Shown: positions 1-9,537, counted from the stretch's first letter. The stretch is DNA of 64,000 nucleotides from Thioalkalivibrio versutus (GCF_001999325.1 NZ_MVAR01000015.1:1-64000), one strand, 5' to 3'. Translations and numbers: made by a program. Notes: a model not told the origin generated them from the letters alone.

Positions 1-204
1 GTACCTCGCGGTGCGCTGGCGAGTCAGCGCGTGGCAGGCGGCTGGACGCAGCCACCGTAAACACCGGATGGCGAACCGTGGCCAGCCACAACCAGGCAGG
101 CGGCGGACCGAAGCCATCCTAAACACCAGTGGATGAACCAGGCCCGGCCCCAGGCGGTGAACGGCGCGCAGTAATCGCCGGGATTGCAACGCGAAAGCCG
201 CGGG

Positions 205-1113
205 CTAGTCCAGGCGCAGGGAGTAGTCGATGGCGTGGAGGTGCTTGGTCAGCGCGCCGACCGAGATGTAGTCCACGCCGGTGGCGGCGATGGCCGCAAG
301 GGTATCCGGTGTGACCCCGCCGGAGGCCTCGGAGATCGCGCGGCCGCGAATGCGCTGCACGGCCGTGGCCAGATCTGCCATCGACAGCTCGTCGAGCATG
401 ATCACGTCGGCCCCGGCGGCCAGGGCCTGATCGACCTCGTCGAGGTTCTCCGTCTCGACCTCTACCCAGCGCCCGGCGCCCAGGGTACGGGCTCGTTCCA
501 CCGCGGCCGCGATGGAGCCGCAGGCGGCGATGTGGTTTTCCTTGATCAGCACGGCATCCCACAGGGCGAGGCGATGGTTGTGGCCCCCGCCGCAGCGCAC
601 GGCGTACTTCTGCCCGTGGCGCAGGCCCGGGAGGGTCTTGCGGGTATCGAGGATGCGGCTGTCCGTGCCCTTCAGGCGGGCGACCCAGCGGGCGGTCTCG
701 GTGGCCGTTCCGGAGAGGGTCTGGAGCAGGTTGAGGGCCGCGCGTTCGGCCGCCAGAACGGCCCGTGCGGGGCCTTCCAGGGTAGCGATCACGCGCGGTG
801 CGTCGTCCACTTCCACGTGGGTGCCTTCGGCCACCTGCCAGTCGATCCGGGTCTCCGGCGCGAGGCTGGCGAACACGCGGTCGAACCAGGGCTGGCCACA
901 AACGATCGCGCTCTCCTTCAATAGCAGCGTGGCGCGCGCCACCCGTTCAGCCGGGACCAGGGCGGCGGTCAGGTCGCCGTCGACACCATCGGGGCCCAGG
1001 TCCTCCGCGAGGGCGCCTTCGACCTCGCGCACCAGCATGGCCGCGTCCGGACGTGCGGGGCCCTGTGCGAACGGGTCGGATGGACCGCCCGCAAAGCTGT
1101 GCTCATCCCTCAT
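205..1113 (-). CDS. nadC: Nicotinate-nucleotide pyrophosphorylase (carboxylating), quinolinate phosphoribosyltransferase
   Basis: This cytosolic enzyme joins quinolinate to PRPP, releasing CO2 and pyrophosphate to give nicotinate mononucleotide in de novo NAD synthesis. The 302-residue length suits the family, slightly lengthened at the N terminus. The central block DTRKTLPGLRHGQKYAV followed by GGGHNHR and LIKENHI is the characteristic substrate-binding region. The C-terminal part carries the barrel strands with ASGGV and the ISVGALTK motif. The ATG at 1113 overlaps the end of the upstream symporter gene by 11 bp, so the two are probably translationally coupled. No nadA or nadB is adjacent. 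The 204 bases downstream hold no recognisable gene. Confidence 0.96.
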   Translation of the reverse strand: MRDEHSFAGGPSDPFAQGPARPDAAMLVREVEGALAEDLGPDGVDGDLTAALVPAERVARATLLLKESAIVCGQPWFDRVFASLAPETRIDWQVAEGTHVEVDDAPRVIATLEGPARAVLAAERAALNLLQTLSGTATETARWVARLKGTDSRILDTRKTLPGLRHGQKYAVRCGGGHNHRLALWDAVLIKENHIAACGSIAAAVERARTLGAGRWVEVETENLDEVDQALAAGADVIMLDELSMADLATAVQRIRGRAISEASGGVTPDTLAAIAATGVDYISVGALTKHLHAIDYSLRLD

Positions 1114-2494
1114 GGCGATCCGGCATCGGGCGATGCGCCACGTAGTCGTCGCGCAGCTTCTTGACCAGGCCGGCCAGCAGGATCAGCGCGATCAGGTTGG
1201 GTGCGGCCATCAGGATGTTGGCGATGTCGGAGAAGTTCCAGACCACGCCCAGCGGGATGGTCGCGCCGATCACGATGAGGATGACGAACACGACGCGGTA
1301 GGGCATCACCGCGCGTTCGCCGAACAGGAAGTAGGCCGAGCGGTCGCCGTAGTAGGACCAGGCGATCATGGTGGAGAAGGCGAACAGCATCAGGCTGATG
1401 CCGACTACCATGGCGCCGAACGGACCCAGCGTGGAGCTGAAGGCGGTGGCGGTCAGCGAGGCACCGACCACGTCGTCGGCGCGGTCGATATAGGCCCCGG
1501 TGACGACAATGGCCAGGCCGGTCAGGGTGCAGACCACGATGGTGTCGATGAACGGCTCGAGCATGGCCACCGAGCCCTCGCGCGGCGGGTCGCCGTTCTT
1601 GGCCGCGGCGTGCGCCATGGCCGAGGAGCCCAGGCCCGCCTCGTTGGAGAACATGCCGCGCGCGACGCCGTACTGAATGGCGAGGCCGATGGCACCGCCG
1701 CCGGCGGCCCAGGGGTTGAGCGCGAGATTCAGGATGGTCCCGATCGCGGCCGGGACGGCCTCGATGTTGGCGGCGATCACCACGAAGGCGCCCAGCATGT
1801 AGATCACGGCCATGAACGGGACGATGGTCGAGGCGATCATGGCGATGCGCTTCACACCGCCGATGATCACCAGCGCCACCAGCACGGCCATGGTCAGGCC
1901 GATCATCAGGGCCATCCAGCCCATGATGTCGTCGTCGGCGCGCAGATCCGGCACGATGAAGGTCAGGCCGTCGACCACCGAGTTGGCCTGCACCATGTTG
2001 CCGATGCCGAACGAGGCGATCAGGGTGAAGACGGCGAACAGGATCGCCAGCTTCTTCATCTTGAGGCCGTGGAGCAGGGTGAACATTGGCCCGCCGGCGA
2101 TGCTGCCGTCCGGGGCGATCTCGCGGTAGCGAACGGCCAGGGTGGTCTCGGCGAACTTGGTGGCCATGCCGAAGAAGGCCGTCACCCACATCCAGAACAG
2201 CGCCCCGGGGCCACCCAGCGCGATGGCCGTGGCCACACCGGCGATGTTCCCGGTACCGATGGTGCCGGACAACGCGGTCGACAGCGCCTGGAATGGCGAG
2301 ATCTGCCCGGTGCCGCCGCCGCGTCCATCTGACCCGCGCAGGGCGCGCCAGCCCTCGCGGAATGCGACGACCTGGACCAGCCCCAGGCGAATGGTGAGGT
2401 AGAGCCCGGTGCCCAGCAGCAGGATCAGGGTGAGCGGGTTGCCCCAAAGCAGGCCGGCGGTGTCGCCGAGGAACTGGTCGATGGTGTCGAGCAT
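1103..2494 (-). CDS. Sodium:alanine/glycine symporter, AgcS (AlsT) family
   Basis: An inner-membrane protein of 463 residues predicted to import alanine or glycine with sodium. The sequence shows many hydrophobic segments and family motifs such as GTGNIAGVATAIALGGPGA and the later FSNEAGLGSSAMAHAA. The frame is open further upstream, but the ATG at 2494 is preferred. It is preceded by AGAAGGA at good spacing, and the protein then begins MLDTIDQFLG as in relatives. It overlaps nadC by 11 bp. The exact substrate cannot be read from the sequence. A glycine role would suit the nearby riboswitch-controlled glycine cleavage operon, but no riboswitch is seen ahead of this gene. Confidence 0.9.
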   Translation of the reverse strand: MLDTIDQFLGDTAGLLWGNPLTLILLLGTGLYLTIRLGLVQVVAFREGWRALRGSDGRGGGTGQISPFQALSTALSGTIGTGNIAGVATAIALGGPGALFWMWVTAFFGMATKFAETTLAVRYREIAPDGSIAGGPMFTLLHGLKMKKLAILFAVFTLIASFGIGNMVQANSVVDGLTFIVPDLRADDDIMGWMALMIGLTMAVLVALVIIGGVKRIAMIASTIVPFMAVIYMLGAFVVIAANIEAVPAAIGTILNLALNPWAAGGGAIGLAIQYGVARGMFSNEAGLGSSAMAHAAAKNGDPPREGSVAMLEPFIDTIVVCTLTGLAIVVTGAYIDRADDVVGASLTATAFSSTLGPFGAMVVGISLMLFAFSTMIAWSYYGDRSAYFLFGERAVMPYRVVFVILIVIGATIPLGVVWNFSDIANILMAAPNLIALILLAGLVKKLRDDYVAHRPMPDRHEG

Positions 2495-2652
2495 CGGTGG
2501 GTCCTTCTGGTCCGGAGCGGCTTTGGCTGAAAACTCTACCGCGCACAACGAGTGTTGACGATAGCTTTTGTCGAACCCGGCCATTGGGCGCGTCTGTGGA
2601 ACGCCGCGATGGACCCTGTTTCAATGGCGGCTTCGACTCTCAAGGACGACGC

Positions 2653-3573
2653 ATGACCGAACCCTCTCCCGCCGTTTCCGAGCCGGATCACGGCAAACCG
2701 GTACCCCGGATCTTCCTCGTCGGATCGCTGATCGCACTGGCGGTCTTCATCTGGCTGGTTAGCCTGCTGTGGCCGATGCTGGAAGAGCGCATTGCCGATC
2801 TGAACACGCTGCAGATCGGCTTGCTGGCGAGTTTCGTCGCCGGTCTGATGACCGCGGTGGGGGCGATCCCGATCTTCTTCCTGCGCCGCATCAGCCAGTC
2901 GGTCGAGGATGCAATGATGGGTTTCGGCGCCGGGGTGATGCTGTCGGCCACGGCCTTCGAGCTGGTGCTGCCCTCGGTGGAGCAGGCGGAAGCGCAGTAC
3001 GGCGGCGTGGGCATGGCCATTGTCGTGCTCGCGGTGGGGATCGGGCTGGGTGGCGGTGCATTGCTGGCGCTGCACAAGTTGGTGCCGCACGAGCATTTCT
3101 TCATCGGGCCGCAAAGCGGGGCCGACCCGCAGAAGATTCGCCGCGTCTGGTTGTTCATCTTTGCAATCGCACTGCACAACCTGCCGGAAGGCCTGGCAGT
3201 GGGGGTCGGCTTCGGCGGCGATGACGTGAGCGACGGGATCGCGCTGGCCATCGGGATCGGGCTGCAGAATATGCCCGAGGGGCTGGTGGTCGCCATCGCC
3301 CTGCTGTCGCTGGGCTACAGCAAGTGGGCGGCATTCGGGGTGACCTTGCTGACCGGGCTGGTGCAGCCGCTCGGCGGCCTGATCGGGGCCGGTGCGATCA
3401 CGCTGATGGGGTTTCTGCTGCCCTGGGGACTGGCGTTCGCGGCCGGAGCGATGCTGTTCGTGATCAGTCACGAGATCATCCCCGAGTCGCACCGCAAGGG
3501 CCACGAGGCCCAGGCCACGGTGGGGGTCCTGGTCGGCTTCGTCGTCCTCCTCGCGATCGACATGGCGTTGTAG
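2653..3573 (+). CDS. ZIP-family divalent metal transporter
   Basis: A 306-residue inner-membrane protein with about eight hydrophobic segments. Two metal-site helices are visible: IALHNLPEGLAVGVG and GIGLQNMPEGLVVAIA. The first has the usual HNxPEG ligands. In the second the expected leading histidine is glutamine. ZIP proteins move zinc, iron or similar metals into the cytosol. Unlike many eukaryotic ZIPs, there is no long histidine loop. The ATG at 2653 follows AAGGACGACGC, a good ribosome site; the frame is open further upstream but lacks such a site. The gene is divergent from the AgcS gene, so both probably use promoters in 2495-2652. The nearest match in name is ZupT, but that assignment is not certain. 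Confidence 0.88.
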   Translation: MTEPSPAVSEPDHGKPVPRIFLVGSLIALAVFIWLVSLLWPMLEERIADLNTLQIGLLASFVAGLMTAVGAIPIFFLRRISQSVEDAMMGFGAGVMLSATAFELVLPSVEQAEAQYGGVGMAIVVLAVGIGLGGGALLALHKLVPHEHFFIGPQSGADPQKIRRVWLFIFAIALHNLPEGLAVGVGFGGDDVSDGIALAIGIGLQNMPEGLVVAIALLSLGYSKWAAFGVTLLTGLVQPLGGLIGAGAITLMGFLLPWGLAFAAGAMLFVISHEIIPESHRKGHEAQATVGVLVGFVVLLAIDMAL

Positions 3574-3603
3574 GGCACCGCGCACAATGGTCGCCACTGG
3601 CAC

Positions 3604-3637
3604 CGTCATTGCGAGGAGCGCAGCGACGAAGCAATGA
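3604..3637. repeat. Dispersed intergenic repeat, family B (single copy)
   Basis: The stretch beginning GTCATTGCGAGGAGCGCAGC and ending CGACGAAGCAAT is an imperfect inverted repeat of a kind scattered in many proteobacterial genomes. Related copies occur at 58318-58537 in this window. It lies downstream of the ZIP gene and upstream of the gcv promoter. Apart from this repeat, nothing else is recognised between 3574 and about 3700. Confidence 0.7.
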
Positions 3638-3704
3638 TGGGGCTTTCTGGATGTGTGAGGGGGCAGGCCGGGGCGTCGGAATAGTGGCGCGGCCCGTCCG
3701 GGCT

Positions 3705-3733
3705 TTCGCAGCGAGGGTATTTTGGTCTACAAT
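3705..3733 (+). promoter_or_regulatory. Probable sigma-70 promoter of the gcv operon
   Basis: A -35 box TTCGCA (3705-3710, 4 of 6 consensus bases) and a -10 box TACAAT (3728-3733, 5 of 6) are separated by 17 bp. Transcription would begin near 3740, about 30 bases before the first glycine aptamer. The call rests on sequence only. Confidence 0.6.
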
Positions 3734-3770
3734 TACTTTCGTCTGTGGGCGCCCGACAATGCCCGCACAC

Positions 3771-3973
3771 CGTTCTGGAAGAGATCTGCGATCGCCAGTC
3801 GATTGGCAGACGCCGAAGGCGCAACATCCGCCCGGAATCGCTCAGGCTACAGGACCGGAACGGTGCAGGAGACACACTCTGGAGAGCGGCCGGAAACGGC
3901 CCACCGAAGGGGGCGGTCACGCAGTCCGACAACGGGCTGACGCGACGCAAACTCTCAGGTTTCAGGACAGAGG
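3771..3973 (+). promoter_or_regulatory. Tandem glycine riboswitch (two aptamers)
   Basis: Two consecutive glycine aptamers are visible. Aptamer 1 (about 3771-3861) has the 5' strand TTCTGGAAGAG, the core ACGCCGAAGGCGCAA (3810-3824) and the 3' strand GCTCAGGCTACAGGACCG. After a linker of roughly 15 bases, aptamer 2 (about 3876-3973) has CTCTGGAGAG, the core CACCGAAGGGGGC (from 3902) and the 3' strand ACTCTCAGGTTTCAGGACAG ending at 3970. These are hallmark bases of the gcvT RNA element. Tandem aptamers upstream of gcvT normally bind glycine and turn on expression. The last P1 strand (AGAG, 3969-3972) touches the first base of the terminator stem, which is consistent with a transcriptional ON switch. 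That direction is inferred. Confidence 0.95.
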
Positions 3974-4013
3974 GGCGGCTGGCAGATTCATTCTGCCGGC
4001 CGCCCCTTTTTTT
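3972..4013 (+). terminator. Intrinsic terminator, expression platform of the glycine riboswitch
   Basis: A 15-bp stem (3972-3986 with 3992-4006, one G-U pair, five-base loop) is followed by seven T residues (4007-4013). It lies immediately after aptamer 2 and 87 bases before gcvT, so it should stop transcription when glycine is scarce. Confidence 0.93.
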
Positions 4014-4100
4014 ATGCCCGGAGCGCGGCGGCCGGGCCTCGCGGTTCCACCGGCGGATGCCGGCGAGCCGACCACGACACGCAAGCAAGGCGAGAACTAG

Positions 4101-5204
4101 ATGACGACGTTGAAGACAACTCCGCTCCATGCCGCGCATCAGCGCGCGGGGGCCAAGCTGGTCGATTTCGCCGGTTGGGAGATGCCGCTGCATTACGGCT
4201 CCCAGATGGAGGAGCACAAGCGGGTGCGCGAATCCGCCGGCATGTTCGATGTCTCGCACATGCAGGTCGTGGATATCCACGGCCCGCAGGCCCAGGCCTT
4301 CCTGCGCTATCTGCTAGCCAACGACGTGGCCAAGCTGAAGACCGAGGGTCGCGCGCTGTACAGCTGCATGCTGAACGAGGCCGGCGGCGTGATCGACGAC
4401 CTGATCATCTACTGGACCGGTGGCGATACCTACCGCGCGGTGGTCAATGCCGCGACGGCCGAGGGCGACATCGCTCACATGCAGGCGGTCGCGAAGGACT
4501 TCGACGTGAACGTGGAGCCGCGCCCGGAGTTCGCCCTGATTGCGATTCAGGGCCCGCAGGCGGTAGAGAAGACCCTGCCGCTGTTGCCGGCCGATCTGCG
4601 CAATGCGGGGGATCTCAAGCCGTTTTCCGCGGTCTGGAATGACAAGTGGTTTGTCGCCCGCACGGGCTACACCGGCGAAGACGGCTTCGAGGTGATGCTG
4701 CCGGCTGATGAGGCCGACGATCTCTGGGAAAAGCTGAAGGATGCCGGCGTGCACCCCATCGGCCTCGGCGCGCGCGACACCCTGCGCCTGGAGGCCGGCA
4801 TGAATCTCTACGGCACGGACATGGACGACCAGACCAATCCGCTGACCGCCAACCTGGGCTGGACCATCGCGCTGAAGGATGCCGAGCGCGACTTCATCGG
4901 CCGCGCGCCGATCGAGCAGTCGAAGGCCGAGGGCGTGAAGGAACGCATGGTGGGGCTGGTGCTGGATGGTCGCGGGGTGCTGCGTGGCGGCACCCGCATC
5001 GAAACCGAGGCCGGCGACGGCGTGGTCACCTCCGGCAGTTTCGCGCCCAGTCTGGGCGTGTCGGTCGCGTTCGCGCGTATCCCGGCCGGGGTCGAGGCCG
5101 AGCAGCTGCACGCGGACATCCGCGGCCGCAAGCTGCCGGTGCGCGTGGTCAAGCCGGTGTTCGTCCGCAACGGCGAGCCGCAGATCGATCTGCCGAAAAA
5201 CTGA
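4101..5204 (+). CDS. gcvT: Glycine cleavage system T protein (aminomethyltransferase)
   Basis: GcvT takes the aminomethyl group from lipoylated H protein, releases ammonia and forms 5,10-methylene-tetrahydrofolate. The 367-residue length is normal. Family features include the start TTPLHAAHQRAGAKLVDFAGWEMP, seen here as conserved blocks around residues 6-30, then GMFDVSHM, TGYTGEDGFEV and LGARDTLRLEAGMNLYG. The ATG at 4101 is preceded by AAGGCGAG. It is the first gene behind the glycine riboswitch and is followed 75 bp later by gcvH. The protein is cytosolic. Confidence 0.97.
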   Translation: MTTLKTTPLHAAHQRAGAKLVDFAGWEMPLHYGSQMEEHKRVRESAGMFDVSHMQVVDIHGPQAQAFLRYLLANDVAKLKTEGRALYSCMLNEAGGVIDDLIIYWTGGDTYRAVVNAATAEGDIAHMQAVAKDFDVNVEPRPEFALIAIQGPQAVEKTLPLLPADLRNAGDLKPFSAVWNDKWFVARTGYTGEDGFEVMLPADEADDLWEKLKDAGVHPIGLGARDTLRLEAGMNLYGTDMDDQTNPLTANLGWTIALKDAERDFIGRAPIEQSKAEGVKERMVGLVLDGRGVLRGGTRIETEAGDGVVTSGSFAPSLGVSVAFARIPAGVEAEQLHADIRGRKLPVRVVKPVFVRNGEPQIDLPKN

Positions 5205-5279
5205 AGCGAGGATTGCCTCATCCCGCGTGCACCGGACTACACTGCGCAGGCGGGATCTAACAAGCAAAAGGAAGATGTC

Positions 5280-5672
5280 ATGAGCGAAGCACCGAAGGAC
5301 CTGAAGTACACCAAAAGCCACGAGTGGGTGCGCAGCGAGGCCGACGGCAGCGTGACCGTGGGTATCACCGATCACGCGCAGGAACTGCTGGGCGATCTGG
5401 TGTTTGTCGAGGCCCCGGAAGCGGGCAGCACCATCGAGGCCGGCACGGCCTGCGCCACGGTGGAATCGGTCAAGGCCGCCTCGGATATCTATGCGCCGAT
5501 CTCCGGCGAGGTGACCGCGGTCAACGAGGACCTGGCCGACAGCCCCGAGAAGGTCAACGAGTCGCCCTTCGAGGATGGCTGGCTGTTCAAGGTGGAGCCG
5601 TCCGATGCCGGCCAGCTGGATGCGCTGATGGACGCGGATGCCTATGCCGCGCACGTCGAGGCGGAATCCTGA
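5280..5672 (+). CDS. gcvH: Glycine cleavage system H protein (lipoyl carrier)
   Basis: A 130-residue carrier that shuttles the methylamine intermediate between the P, T and L proteins on a lipoyl arm. The lipoylation site is Lys65 in [13 protein letters not shown]. The preceding [17 protein letters not shown] and the later [11 protein letters not shown] are standard for the family. The ATG at 5280 follows AAAAGGAAG. A possible extra -10 box TACACT (5238-5243) lies in the 75-bp gap, but no convincing -35 was found. The gene sits in the riboswitch-controlled gcv operon. Confidence 0.97.
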   Translation: MSEAPKDLKYTKSHEWVRSEADGSVTVGITDHAQELLGDLVFVEAPEAGSTIEAGTACATVESVKAASDIYAPISGEVTAVNEDLADSPEKVNESPFEDGWLFKVEPSDAGQLDALMDADAYAAHVEAES

Positions 5673-5756
5673 GCGTAGCCGCGTATCACCGGTCCCGGCC
5701 GCGTCCGGCCGGGACCCAACCGAACTTCGCCGCAATCGGCGAAAGCGAGACCTGAC

Positions 5757-7109
5757 ATGCCGTTTATCCCGCATACCGAAGAAGACATCCGTGCCATGCT
5801 CGACAGCATTGGCGCCGAATCCGTCGAGGACCTGTTCGACGAGATTCCCGCCGACCTGCGTGCGCCGCCACTCACGGGGATCCCCGAGGGCGAGAGCGAG
5901 ATGGGCATCACCCGCCTGATGCAGGAGCGGGCTGCGAAGGACGGCATGCCATCGAATTTCATCGGGGCCGGTGCCTACGAGCACCACATCCCGGCCGCCG
6001 TGTGGCAGATCGCTACCCGCGGCGAGTTCTACAGCGCCTACACGCCGTACCAGGCGGAGGCCAGCCAGGGCACGCTGCAGCTGATCTACGAATACCAGAC
6101 GATGATCAGCCGCCTGACCGGGATGGAGGTCTCCAACGCCTCCCTGTATGACGGCGCCTCCGCCCTGGCCGAGGCCGTGCTGATGGCGGTGCGCGTGAAT
6201 CGCCGTTCCAAGGCCAAGCGCGTGCTGCTGCCGGGGGCGCTGCACCCGGACTATCGCAAGGTGGTGAAGACGCTGATCGGCAACCAGGGCATCGAACTGG
6301 TCGAACTGCCGTTCGACGAAACCACCGGCCAGACCCCGGTGGAGGCGCTGGCGCCGTATGCGGACGACGACGTCACCGCCATGGTGATCAGCCAGCCCAA
6401 CTTCTTCGGCATCCTGGAAGACGTGGATGCCCTGACCGGGTGGGCCGAAGAACGCGGCATCCCGGTTATCGCCGTGGTGAACCCGGTCTCGCTGGCGCTG
6501 CTAAAGCCGCCGGGCGAGTGGGGCGCCAATGGCGTGGACATCGTGGTCGGCGAGGGCCAGCCGCTGGGTGCGCCGCTGTCGTCCGGCGGGCCGTACTACG
6601 GCTTCATGACCACGCTGAAAAAGCATATCCGGCAGATGCCGGGGCGCATAGTCGGCCGTGCCGAGGACGCCGACGGCAAGCCTGGTTTCGTGCTGACCCT
6701 GCAGGCGCGCGAGCAGCATATCCGCCGCTCCAAGGCGACCTCGAACATCTGCACCAACCAGGGCCTGGTGGTGACGGCGTCGACGATCCATATGTCGCTG
6801 CTGGGTGACGAGGGCCTGACCCGCGTGGCCGAGGCCTGCTACGCCAACACCCATGCGCTGGTGGAAAAACTGGCCGCCAAGGGCATCAAGCCGCGCTTTA
6901 CCGGCGAGTACTTCCACGAAGTCGCGCTGGACTTCGGCGGCGATGCCGCGACCCGCGTGCAGACCATGGCCGATGCCGGCGTGCTGGCGGGCCTCGAGCT
7001 GAGCCGGGACTATCCGCAGCTGGATGGCTGCGTGCTCGCCTGCGCCACCGAGACCAAGACCGAATCCGACCTGGAGCAGTACGTGACCACTTGGGAGCAG
7101 GCCGCCTGA
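5757..7109 (+). CDS. gcvPA: Glycine decarboxylase P protein, subunit 1 (N-terminal half)
   Basis: This 450-residue protein corresponds to the N-terminal half of the PLP-dependent glycine decarboxylase. Two-subunit P proteins (GcvPA plus GcvPB) replace the single large GcvP of E. coli in many bacteria. Recognisable blocks are [15 protein letters not shown] at the start, [29 protein letters not shown] and [15 protein letters not shown]. Near the C terminus SNICTNQGL matches the family. It has no PLP lysine of its own; that is on GcvPB, with which it must pair. A thiol peroxidase gene separates it from gcvPB. Confidence 0.97.
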   Translation: MPFIPHTEEDIRAMLDSIGAESVEDLFDEIPADLRAPPLTGIPEGESEMGITRLMQERAAKDGMPSNFIGAGAYEHHIPAAVWQIATRGEFYSAYTPYQAEASQGTLQLIYEYQTMISRLTGMEVSNASLYDGASALAEAVLMAVRVNRRSKAKRVLLPGALHPDYRKVVKTLIGNQGIELVELPFDETTGQTPVEALAPYADDDVTAMVISQPNFFGILEDVDALTGWAEERGIPVIAVVNPVSLALLKPPGEWGANGVDIVVGEGQPLGAPLSSGGPYYGFMTTLKKHIRQMPGRIVGRAEDADGKPGFVLTLQAREQHIRRSKATSNICTNQGLVVTASTIHMSLLGDEGLTRVAEACYANTHALVEKLAAKGIKPRFTGEYFHEVALDFGGDAATRVQTMADAGVLAGLELSRDYPQLDGCVLACATETKTESDLEQYVTTWEQAA

Positions 7110-7172
7110 GGCGGTTCGGCTTCCCACGGTCAACGACACCAAGCGCCATACACATCAAGCCGGGAGGCAACC

Positions 7173-7700
7173 ATGGCCGAAATCAAGCTGCAAGGTAATC
7201 CGATCAACACCAACGGCGATCTGCCGCACGTGGGCTCGCCGGCCCCGGACTTCAAGCTGACCAACAAGGATCTGCAGGATGTCTCACTGGCCGACTTCGG
7301 CGACAAGCGCAAGCTGATCTCCATCGTGCCCAGCCTGGATACCCCGGTCTGCGCCGACTCCACCAAGAAGTTCAACGAGATGGTCGCCAGCCGTCCGGAT
7401 CTCGAGATCCTGATCGTCTCCGCCGACCTGCCGTTCGCGATGAGCCGCTTCTGCGCCGCCGAGAACTTGGAACGCGTGACCGTGCTGTCGATGATGCGCG
7501 ATCGCAACTTCGCCCAGGACTACGGCGTGCTGATCCAGGACGGCCCGCTGGCCGGGATCACCGCGCGCGGTGTGGTCGTGCTGGATACCGACAACCTGGT
7601 GATGCACGCCCAGCTGGTCTCCGAGATCGGCGACGAGCCGGACTACGACGCCGCGTTCGCGGCCCTGGATGATCGGGCCAACCTGAGCCCGACCCAGTAA
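7173..7700 (+). CDS. tpx: Thiol peroxidase, atypical 2-Cys peroxiredoxin
   Basis: A 175-residue peroxiredoxin that reduces hydroperoxides using thioredoxin. The peroxidatic cysteine is Cys60 in [15 protein letters not shown] and the resolving cysteine is Cys94 in [10 protein letters not shown], the spacing expected for E. coli-type Tpx. The length is also normal for the family. The start ATG at 7173 follows GGGAGG. The gene lies between gcvPA (63-bp gap) and gcvPB (81-bp gap) in the same direction with no visible terminator, so it is probably co-transcribed with the glycine cleavage genes. That placement is unusual and is reported as a finding. No signal peptide is seen. Confidence 0.97.
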   Translation: MAEIKLQGNPINTNGDLPHVGSPAPDFKLTNKDLQDVSLADFGDKRKLISIVPSLDTPVCADSTKKFNEMVASRPDLEILIVSADLPFAMSRFCAAENLERVTVLSMMRDRNFAQDYGVLIQDGPLAGITARGVVVLDTDNLVMHAQLVSEIGDEPDYDAAFAALDDRANLSPTQ

Positions 7701-7781
7701 TCGGCCGGAGTCCCTCCGTGCCGCCGGTGGCCGGGCCTGTGCCCGGTCGCCGTCACCCGAATACGCAAGCGAGAAACCGCT

Positions 7782-9290
7782 ATGAGCACCACTGAAGCCA
7801 ATCTGATCTTCGAACGTTCCCGCGCCGGCCGCTCGGCCGTGGCCCAGGCGCCGCGCGACCACGCCGCGACCCGCATCCCGGCGAACCTGCAGCGCAAGTC
7901 CGCGCCGGGTCTGCCGGCGGCCTCGGAACTGGACGTGGTGCGGCACTACACGCGGTTGTCGCAGAAGAACTTCTCCATCGACACCGAGTTCTACCCGCTA
8001 GGCTCGTGCACGATGAAGTACAACCCGCGCGCCTGTAACAGCCTCGCGATGCTGCCCGGGTTCCTGAACCGGCATCCGCTTGCTCCGGCCAGCCACAGCC
8101 AGGGCTTCCTGCAGACGATGTTCGAATTGCAGGAGATGCTGAAGGAAGTGACCGGCATGAAGGCCGTGTCGCTGGCGCCGATGGCGGGTGCCCAGGGCGA
8201 GTACACCGGTGTGGCCATGATCCGCGCCTACCACGATTCCCGCGGCGATACCGAGCGCCGCGAGATCATCGTGCCGGATGCCGCCCACGGCACCAACCCG
8301 GCGACCGCGATCATGTGCGGCTACGAGGTGCGCGAGATCCCCACCGACGATACCGGTGACGTGGATATCGAGGCCCTGAAGGCGGCCGTGGGTCCGCACA
8401 CCGCCGGGATCATGCTGACCAATCCGTCCACCGTGGGCGTGTTCGAACGGCGCATCAAGCAGATTGCCGGCATCGTGCACGAGGCCGGCGGCCTGCTGTA
8501 CTACGACGGTGCCAACCTGAACGCGATCCTCGGCAAGGTGCGCCCGGGCGACATGGGCTTCGATGTGATCCACATGAACCTGCACAAGACCTTCTCCACG
8601 CCGCATGGTGGCGGTGGACCGGGTTCCGGTGCCGTGGGCGTGGCCGAACGGCTGCTGCCGTTCATGCCGATCCCGCACGTGATCGAAGCCGAGCAGGGCG
8701 GCTACCGCTTTGCCGAGGAAACCGATCGTCCGCAGAGCATTGGGCGCCTGTCCGCCTTTGCCGGGAACGCCGGTGTGCTCCTGCGGGCCTATATCTACAT
8801 GCGCATGCTGGGCCGCGAGGGCATGGTGCGGGTCTCCGAATTCTCGACCCTGAATGCCAACTACCTGGCGCGCGAACTGGCCGCGGCCGGGTTCGACCTG
8901 GCCTATCCCAAGCGCCGTGCCACGCACGAGTTCATCGTGACCATGAAGAAGCAGGCCAAGGAACGTGGACTGACTGCGGGCGATGTGGCCAAGCGCCTGC
9001 TCGACCACGGCTACCATGCGCCGACCACTTACTTCCCGCTGCTGGTGCCGGAGTGCCTGCTGGTAGAGCCGACCGAGACCGAGTCGAAAGAGACTCTGGA
9101 CGGCTTCGTCGAGGCGATGGCCTGCATCTTGGCCGAGTCGGAGAACGACATGGACACGATCAAGGGCGCGCCACACACGCTACCGAACCGGCGCTTCAAC
9201 GAAGTGGCCGCCGCCAAGGCGCTGGATGTCGTGTTCCAGCCCGCCGAGGACGGGGATGCCAGCGCGCCGCGCACCGGTACGCACGGCTGA
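7782..9290 (+). CDS. gcvPB: Glycine decarboxylase P protein, subunit 2 (PLP-binding half)
   Basis: This 502-residue subunit carries the PLP site of the split glycine decarboxylase. The PLP lysine is Lys269 in [18 protein letters not shown], followed by the glycine-rich loop. Other family blocks are [20 protein letters not shown] near the N terminus, [11 protein letters not shown], and [10 protein letters not shown]. With GcvPA it decarboxylates glycine and passes aminomethyl to GcvH. It is the last gene of the gcv operon and is followed by a hairpin terminator at 9333-9367. The lipoamide dehydrogenase (L protein) gene is not in the window. Confidence 0.97.
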   Translation: MSTTEANLIFERSRAGRSAVAQAPRDHAATRIPANLQRKSAPGLPAASELDVVRHYTRLSQKNFSIDTEFYPLGSCTMKYNPRACNSLAMLPGFLNRHPLAPASHSQGFLQTMFELQEMLKEVTGMKAVSLAPMAGAQGEYTGVAMIRAYHDSRGDTERREIIVPDAAHGTNPATAIMCGYEVREIPTDDTGDVDIEALKAAVGPHTAGIMLTNPSTVGVFERRIKQIAGIVHEAGGLLYYDGANLNAILGKVRPGDMGFDVIHMNLHKTFSTPHGGGGPGSGAVGVAERLLPFMPIPHVIEAEQGGYRFAEETDRPQSIGRLSAFAGNAGVLLRAYIYMRMLGREGMVRVSEFSTLNANYLARELAAAGFDLAYPKRRATHEFIVTMKKQAKERGLTAGDVAKRLLDHGYHAPTTYFPLLVPECLLVEPTETESKETLDGFVEAMACILAESENDMDTIKGAPHTLPNRRFNEVAAAKALDVVFQPAEDGDASAPRTGTHG

Positions 9291-9332
9291 CGGGATTCCC
9301 GGGGACCCGCCCCGGGCTTCCTGGTTCGTCCT

Positions 9333-9367
9333 GTAACGCCCCCGCTTGTCGGGGGCGTTACCGTTTT
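9333..9367 (+). terminator. Intrinsic terminator after gcvPB
   Basis: A perfect 11-bp stem (9333-9343 with 9351-9361) with a seven-base loop is followed by CGTTTT. The T run is short but the stem is strong and the position is right at the operon end. Confidence 0.85.
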
Positions 9368-9537
9368 GCAGGGCAGTAAACGCCTTATTGTGGGGTCAAG
9401 CGGAAACCGGACTGGTTATCTGGTAGGTTTCTGGACTCAGTCTACCAATCCACCGCCAGGTCCGAGGGCAGAAGGCACGCCGGGCGTGTCTTTGACGAAG
9501 TCTCTGCAAAGAGAGACGCAGACGGACAAGGAACCCA
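9368..9537 (+). other. Leader region before the diguanylate cyclase genes
   Basis: This gap holds no open gene. It contains a small hairpin, GTCTCT (9500-9505) with AGAGAC (9512-9517), close to the ribosome site AAGGAACCC of the next gene. No clean sigma-70 promoter with 16-18 bp spacing was found, and no c-di-GMP riboswitch consensus was recognised. Confidence 0.4.

Noticed and set aside
1-204. Two similar stretches (TAAACACC then GGATG and GAACC) near 57 and 120
   Set aside because: Imperfect, short and without associated structure; no gene or signal could be supported.
512-2332. A 606-codon plus-strand frame across nadC and the symporter
   Set aside because: Antisense to two clearly recognised genes and of biased composition.
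5238-5243. TACACT as an internal promoter for gcvH
   Set aside because: No -35 box at suitable spacing; the operon is explained by the promoter and riboswitch upstream.
9368-9537. Possible cyclic di-GMP riboswitch before the cyclase genes
   Set aside because: Only a small hairpin is seen. The GEMM-type conserved blocks are missing.
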